NCBI RefSeq assembly: GCF_000526675.1
Contig: NZ_JAGN01000006.1
Location: 1-57,332, forward strand
Direction: 5' to 3'
DNA length: 57,332 nucleotides
Source: Atopobacter phocae ATCC BAA-285
GTDB lineage: Bacteria; Bacillota; Bacilli; Lactobacillales; Aerococcaceae
A program made the position numbers and the translations under genes. This document shows, in pieces, positions 53,815 to 57,332 of the stretch. Positions within the stretch are counted from its first letter, which is position 1. Each line of letters begins with the position of its first letter. Below the pieces are notes generated by a model. The model did no database searches, had not been told where the DNA came from, and saw only the letters and a list, made by a program, of their open reading frames with translations.

Positions 53815-55110
53815 TTAGTTATTTGTTTCGTTTTTCAATGCAATATTATCTTGTATTCTAAAGAATGGATAATATAATACAGTAGATAATGTTAGAATAA
53901 TAATTTGAATAAAAGCACCCTTCCATCCTGCTACCATCAATCCTGAAATAATAGCTGGTGTACTCCAAGGTAGTGTTACTCCGGCAAATGGTGTCATAAA
54001 TCCCGTCGCAATTGACACATAAACAATTACGGCAGATAGCACAGGTACCAATACAAATGGTAGAAACATTAATGGATTCATAACTACTAGGAATCCAAAA
54101 ATGACAGGCTCATTTACATTAAAGATTGCTGGGAATAAAGCAACTTTACCGAGCGCTTTATATTGTTGTGATTTTGCTGCTAATAACATAGCAACTACTA
54201 AACCAAATGTAATTCCTGATCCAGAAATTAATAAGAAGCTATCAAGGAATTGTTGTGTAACAATGTGAGCACCGTTGTCAAGTGATAATTTACCTGCAGC
54301 TAGTAAGGCTTTATTAGCATCTAAATTTGAAAGTAATAAAGCTGTCACTATGCCATTAACTACTGACTGGCCATGAACACCAAACCACCATAAGAATGAG
54401 ATAAAGAAAGCAATCCCAATGGCTCCTGGCAATGAACCAGTCAAACCTTGTAATGGTACTTGTATAATTTTATAAATTAATTCAATAAATGTACCACCAT
54501 TAGTAATCATTTTTGAAACAATATATACGACCATTGATAATAAGAAGATAATAAATGCTGGTGTCATTGCTTCAAATTGTTTTGCAATTGCTTGTGGAAC
54601 TTGACTTGGCATTTTTATGACAATTTTTCTTTGAATAAATGTAGTATAAATTGCCCCTACAACTAATCCGATAATGATTGCACCAATGATTCCTTGTCCA
54701 CCAAACCACACTTTTGTCATTGCATCATTAATCGGTTCGCCTGATTCTGGAATGTAAGACGATCTTAACGTAATAAAAAATGCTGAAAGTGATAAAACAC
54801 CCGCTGGTAAAGGTTCTACATTACTATTTTTAGCATAGGAATAACCAATTGAAAAACAAGAGATTAGTCCCATTATTGCGAATGTTCCTGCATATACTTG
54901 CATAAATGGTTCTGTCCAATTATCACCGAATATACTAGCCACAAATGAATTGAAGCCTTCAAAAGGAATTTGTCCTAAGATTAAAAAGATGGATCCGACA
55001 ACAGTCAATGGTAAAATTGCTAACATACCATCTTTTAAAGCAATAATCCCACGCATATTAACAAATTTCATAATTGGATTTATTATCTTTTGTGTATCAA
55101 TTTTACCCAT
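53815..55110 (-). CDS. PTS EIIC, lactose/cellobiose family
   Basis: Membrane permease of 431 residues with about 10 segments. Typical family blocks are MLAILPLTVVGSIFLILGQI, WFGVHGQSVVNGI and NEPVIFGFLVVMNPLMFLPF. It binds and moves the sugar while EIIB phosphorylates it. The position in the glycyl radical locus suggests 1,5-anhydroglucitol or 1,5-anhydromannitol as substrate (inference). Last gene of EIIA-EIIB-EIIC. Confidence 0.92.
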   Translation of the reverse strand: MGKIDTQKIINPIMKFVNMRGIIALKDGMLAILPLTVVGSIFLILGQIPFEGFNSFVASIFGDNWTEPFMQVYAGTFAIMGLISCFSIGYSYAKNSNVEPLPAGVLSLSAFFITLRSSYIPESGEPINDAMTKVWFGGQGIIGAIIIGLVVGAIYTTFIQRKIVIKMPSQVPQAIAKQFEAMTPAFIIFLLSMVVYIVSKMITNGGTFIELIYKIIQVPLQGLTGSLPGAIGIAFFISFLWWFGVHGQSVVNGIVTALLLSNLDANKALLAAGKLSLDNGAHIVTQQFLDSFLLISGSGITFGLVVAMLLAAKSQQYKALGKVALFPAIFNVNEPVIFGFLVVMNPLMFLPFVLVPVLSAVIVYVSIATGFMTPFAGVTLPWSTPAIISGLMVAGWKGAFIQIIILTLSTVLYYPFFRIQDNIALKNETNN

Positions 55111-55122
55111 GTGTTTCCCCTC

Positions 55123-55443
55123 CTATTGAGTAACTTCTACTTTAGCAAGACTTAAAGCAAGATTTAAAACTTTTTCACCGTCAAGCATTCCATAATCTGC
55201 CATAGGAATAACTGCAATTGGTACATTATGCTCTTTACAAATCGCTTCTGATTGATTCAATGTGTAACTAACTTGTGGTCCTAATAAAGCAACATCTAAA
55301 TCTGCTACACAATTTTGTAAACTAGATTGTGGATGTGCATTGACATCAATAGCAATTTGTCTTTTTTCAGCAGCCAGTTTAATATTATTCACTAACATCC
55401 CCGTTGAAAATCCTGCTGCACAAAATAAACCAATTTTTAACAT
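55123..55443 (-). CDS. PTS EIIB, lactose/cellobiose family
   Basis: Carries phosphate on Cys8 in the loop LFCAAGFSTGMLV. About 106 residues from the ATG at 55443, which has proper spacing from AAAGGA; the ATG at 55452 sits almost on top of that site. It starts one base after the EIIA stop codon. Confidence 0.93.
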   Translation of the reverse strand: MLKIGLFCAAGFSTGMLVNNIKLAAEKRQIAIDVNAHPQSSLQNCVADLDVALLGPQVSYTLNQSEAICKEHNVPIAVIPMADYGMLDGEKVLNLALSLAKVEVTQ

Positions 55444-55444
55444 A

Positions 55445-55774
55445 TTAATCATTTCCTTTCATTTTCAATTCTTTTCTTAAATCAATAATTTCTTTAATTA
55501 AATTCATTTCTGTAATAGTTGTCATCAAGTGATCTTGTGCATGAACAAATAATGCTTTGATTTCTGATTTATGCCCACCTGCTTCTTCAGCTAAAAATTG
55601 AGTTTGAAGATTATGGGCCTCTAACATGGCTTTATTTGCTAACTCAATTTCGTTATCAGATTCTTCGTATTTACTCTGTTTCGATAAATTAAGTGCGTTA
55701 TAAATGTGTTGTTTGGCATCTCCTGAATTAAGAATAAGTCCCATAATTATTTGATCTGGTATAATTTGTTCCAT
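55445..55774 (-). CDS. PTS EIIA, lactose/cellobiose family
   Basis: A 109-residue helical protein that receives phosphate from HPr on His78 in FVHAQDHLMT, and keeps the metal-binding Asp81 of LacF-type proteins. First gene of the PTS operon. Shine-Dalgarno GGAGGGG at about 55783-55789; a similar second site lies further upstream. Confidence 0.94.
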   Translation of the reverse strand: MEQIIPDQIIMGLILNSGDAKQHIYNALNLSKQSKYEESDNEIELANKAMLEAHNLQTQFLAEEAGGHKSEIKALFVHAQDHLMTTITEMNLIKEIIDLRKELKMKGND

Positions 55775-55835
55775 CGTTAACCCCTCCGATTTTTACTATT
55801 TTTTAAATAAATTTTTCTTAGTTAAGCCTCCTCTT

Positions 55836-55846
55836 TTTCATTCGAA
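55836..55846 (-). promoter_or_regulatory. TTCGAANGWAA element at the PTS transcription start
   Basis: Minus-strand TTCGAATGAAA directly follows the TATAAT -10, as at the glycyl radical enzyme promoter. Probable DeoR site. Confidence 0.5.
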
Positions 55847-55873
55847 ATTATATTTTGTTCATTCACAAGACAA
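55847..55873 (-). promoter_or_regulatory. PTS operon promoter
   Basis: Perfect TATAAT (55852-55847) on the minus strand. The -35 is weak: TTGTCT with a 15-base spacer, or TTTGTC with 16. Confidence 0.6.
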
Positions 55874-55883
55874 ATGTTAGCAC

Positions 55884-55899
55884 TTGAAAGCGTTTTTAT
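55884..55899. promoter_or_regulatory. Candidate cre site (CcpA) of the PTS operon
   Basis: TTGAAAGCGTTTTTAT fits the cre consensus WTGNAANCGNWNNCAW with one clear mismatch. It lies just upstream of the -35, suggesting catabolite control by CcpA. Confidence 0.55.
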
Positions 55900-55928
55900 C
55901 AATAGAATCTGTATCCTCTGTTATTTTA

Positions 55929-55942
55929 TGCACATTTGTGCA
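55929..55942. promoter_or_regulatory. Palindromic site shared with the glycyl radical enzyme promoter (copy 2)
   Basis: TGCACATTTGTGCA has perfect 6-bp arms. It lies between the divergent PTS operon and sorC-type gene, about 95 bases upstream of the PTS start site. Confidence 0.65.
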
Positions 55943-56080
55943 ATATTAAAAAAAGTAAATTATTCAAATTATTGAGCAAATTTCTAATATTATTCTGTTA
56001 TGATAGAATTATTAGGACAATTGAATATACGTCATATAGTATATGAAATGATTGATTTTTATTTCAAGGAGGTTCTATCA

Positions 56081-57055
56081 GTGAATGAAAGTAGAGAGAG
56101 ATTACTCGCAAAGGTAGCTTTTTTATACTATGTTAAAGGATATAGCCAATCAAAAATTTCATCTGATTTAAATATTTATCGAACGACTATAAGTCGAATG
56201 ATTAAAGAAGCTCGTGATTGTGGTTTAGTGGAAATAAATATTAGAAATCATGCAATCGAACTCTTCGAATTAGAAGAATACTTCAAAAAGAAGTATCATT
56301 TAAAAAAGATTGTTATTGTAGACAATCAAAAATTTACTTCTAAGCAGAAGCTCGAAAAAAGAATATCTCAATTAGCTGCTTTTATCATACGTGAATTGTT
56401 AACAGACGACTGCCATATTGGGATATCATGGGGAGCTGCTCTCAGTAATATCGTCAATCAAATTACACCTAAAAAACTAGTCAATACATCGATTGTCCCG
56501 CTAGCTGGAGGACCGAGTAATATTAAAATACAATATCACGTTAATACTTTAGTTTATGAATTGAGTAAAATTTACCAATCCGAAAAAAGATATATTAATG
56601 CGAAAGTCGTTCAAAATAATACAAAAGACGCTCAAACGATTTTTAAACAATCAAGTTTTATAGAACTTCAAAATGAATGGGATAAATTAGATCTTGCCAT
56701 TATGGGAGTTGGTGGTGATGTAGATTACCAGTTCAGTCAATGGCGCGATTTACTTCAGAAGAAAGACTACGCAGTATTAAAAGAAGAAGATGCAATTGGA
56801 GAGATTTGTTGTCGTTTTTTTAATGCAGATGGTGAATTAGTTCATAAAAATTTACAAGAACGAATCATTGGTATTTCATTTGATCAACTTTTACAAATAA
56901 AAGATCGAGTTGCTGTAGCACATGGAAAAAGTAAAGAAAAAGCATTATTAGCTATATTAAAGAAACAGATGATTAATCATTTAGTAACAGATTTAAATAC
57001 AGCTATTGGTATTTTAGCGTTAGATCATGATAATGAATATAAGAAATTTTGTTAA
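56081..57055 (+). CDS. SorC/DeoR-type sugar-binding transcriptional regulator
   Basis: N-terminal helix-turn-helix (YSQSKISSDLNIYRTTISRMIK) and a C-terminal SorC sugar-binding domain (HIGISWGAALSNIV, LAIMGVGGDVD, GEICCRFFNADGE). The start is GTG at 56081, eight bases after AAGGAGG, giving 324 residues, the family length; a frame from 56000 lacks a good ribosome site. Divergent from the PTS operon and probably its activator, binding the shared TGCACA palindrome. Confidence 0.88.
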   Translation: MNESRERLLAKVAFLYYVKGYSQSKISSDLNIYRTTISRMIKEARDCGLVEINIRNHAIELFELEEYFKKKYHLKKIVIVDNQKFTSKQKLEKRISQLAAFIIRELLTDDCHIGISWGAALSNIVNQITPKKLVNTSIVPLAGGPSNIKIQYHVNTLVYELSKIYQSEKRYINAKVVQNNTKDAQTIFKQSSFIELQNEWDKLDLAIMGVGGDVDYQFSQWRDLLQKKDYAVLKEEDAIGEICCRFFNADGELVHKNLQERIIGISFDQLLQIKDRVAVAHGKSKEKALLAILKKQMINHLVTDLNTAIGILALDHDNEYKKFC

Positions 57056-57101
57056 CTTTTTTAGTCATTCCCTCTTAAAGCAATGATAATAAGCATTTAA
57101 T

Positions 57102-57127
57102 GGCTCTTTGTCAAATAGGGTTGATGA
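57102..57127. repeat. Probable ISL3 terminal inverted repeat
   Basis: GGCTCTTTGTCAAATAGGGT and the next bases resemble termini of streptococcal and enterococcal ISL3 elements. The partner lies outside the window. Confidence 0.6.
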
Positions 57128-57128
57128 C

Positions 57129-57167
57129 GAGGTGAGGTAACCGTACGGTTACTTCGCCTCTTTTTTT
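57129..57167 (+). terminator. Terminator at the ISL3 end
   Basis: GAGGTGAGGTAACC pairs with GGTTACTTCGCCTC (two G-T pairs) around GTAC, followed by seven T on the plus strand. It would stop transcripts entering the element from the sorC-type gene. Confidence 0.85.
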
Positions 57168-57221
57168 AGATCAAAAGATAAAATAAGCTAATGATTGGAT
57201 CAATTGTATTCAAAATTAGTG

Positions 57222-57332
57222 TTACGAAACAGCGATTTTGGGCGGATGATTTGGCGCGTATAAACGCATCATCAATAAAATTCTATTTTTAAAGTGTGAA
57301 TAATTACGGTACCCATAAGCAGTTCGCTTAAG
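57222..57332 (-). CDS. ISL3-family transposase, C-terminal part
   Basis: Reading the minus strand from the window edge gives 36 codons and a TAA stop at 57224-57222. The peptide includes LKRTAYGYRNYSHFKNRI and ends PKIAVS. The KRTAYGYRNYxxFKxRI signature is the end of ISL3-family transposases. The N-terminal part lies outside the window. Confidence 0.85.
   Translation of the reverse strand, partial: LKRTAYGYRNYSHFKNRILLMMRLYAPNHPPKIAVS

Larger units (their letters stand above)
57102..57332 (-). mobile_element. End of an ISL3-family insertion sequence (truncated by window edge)
   Basis: A terminal sequence beginning GGCTCTTTGTCAAATAGGGT, a terminator and the 3' end of an ISL3-type transposase on the minus strand run into the window edge. 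The rest of the element is outside. The adjacent bases CATTTAAT (57094-57101) would be the 8-bp target duplication, untestable here. Confidence 0.8.

Noticed and set aside
1-57332. CRISPR arrays, tRNA and rRNA genes, prophage or toxin-antitoxin genes
   Set aside because: No repeat-spacer pattern, no cloverleaf with a CCA-type end, no rRNA signature and no phage structural or toxin gene was recognised on either strand.

Overview
The window reads as part of the chromosome of an AT-rich, low-GC Gram-positive bacterium of the order Lactobacillales. Pointers are the blocks tig-clpX-engB and dnaG-rpoD-trmK-nif3, a RexB/RexA rather than an AddB(Fe-S)/AddA nuclease, an LPxTG surface protein, lipobox lipoproteins, consensus Shine-Dalgarno sites and frequent TTG starts. 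Genus could not be fixed from the sequence alone. Both edges cut through insertion sequences: an IS256-type element at the left and an ISL3-type element at the right.

Layout. 1-331: right end of an IS256-family element. 489-15978: housekeeping block (trigger factor, ClpX, EngB, primase, sigma A, TrmK, Nif3-like protein, RexB, RexA). 16024-18712 (minus): envelope operon of a YkyA-like lipoprotein, a polysaccharide deacetylase lipoprotein and a DUF4015-type putative glycosidase. 18961-20876: lspA-rluD-pyrR. 20917-22605: rqcH. 22735-24349: a thioredoxin-like protein, a membrane-anchored nuclease and NrdH redoxin. 24479-28546: coaBC, a membrane protein, two YitT paralogues and a thioredoxin-like protein. 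28678-33314: pepF, guaC, and a small membrane protein with a divergent folD behind a terminator-like leader, then a lipoprotein. 33545-35749: PrdX-type deacylase and a BCCT transporter. 35872-38307: an hrtB-hrtA-tetR operon that looks like a haem-efflux system with a duplicated operator. 38519-44000: sialic acid catabolism (nanE, nanA, SSS transporter, yhcH, rpiR regulator, ROK kinase). 44177-48210: HAD phosphatase, LPxTG protein, VOC protein, PpaC.

48487-57055 is the most interesting region: a glycyl radical enzyme of YbiW type, a TalC/FSA-type aldolase, a radical SAM activase, a complete lactose/cellobiose-family PTS (EIIA, EIIB, EIIC) and two regulators (DeoR and SorC types). The gene content matches what is needed for the recently described anhydroglycolysis route: PTS uptake and phosphorylation of 1,5-anhydroglucitol or 1,5-anhydromannitol, radical ring opening to 1-deoxyfructose 6-phosphate, and aldol cleavage to glyceraldehyde 3-phosphate and hydroxyacetone. 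The promoters share two unreported-looking motifs: a 14-bp palindrome TGCACATTTGTGCA upstream of both the enzyme and PTS operons, and TTCGAANGWAA at the presumed start sites and between deoR and the activase gene. These suggest a two-regulator circuit.

Other notable points: the FolD-like protein lacks the usual Tyr/Lys/Gln catalytic residues; CoaBC has Glu where the decarboxylase Cys is expected; the haem-efflux-like promoter carries two 7-3-7 palindromes; and the BCCT gene has a strong ribosome site followed by ATT rather than ATG. No tRNA, rRNA or CRISPR array was seen.
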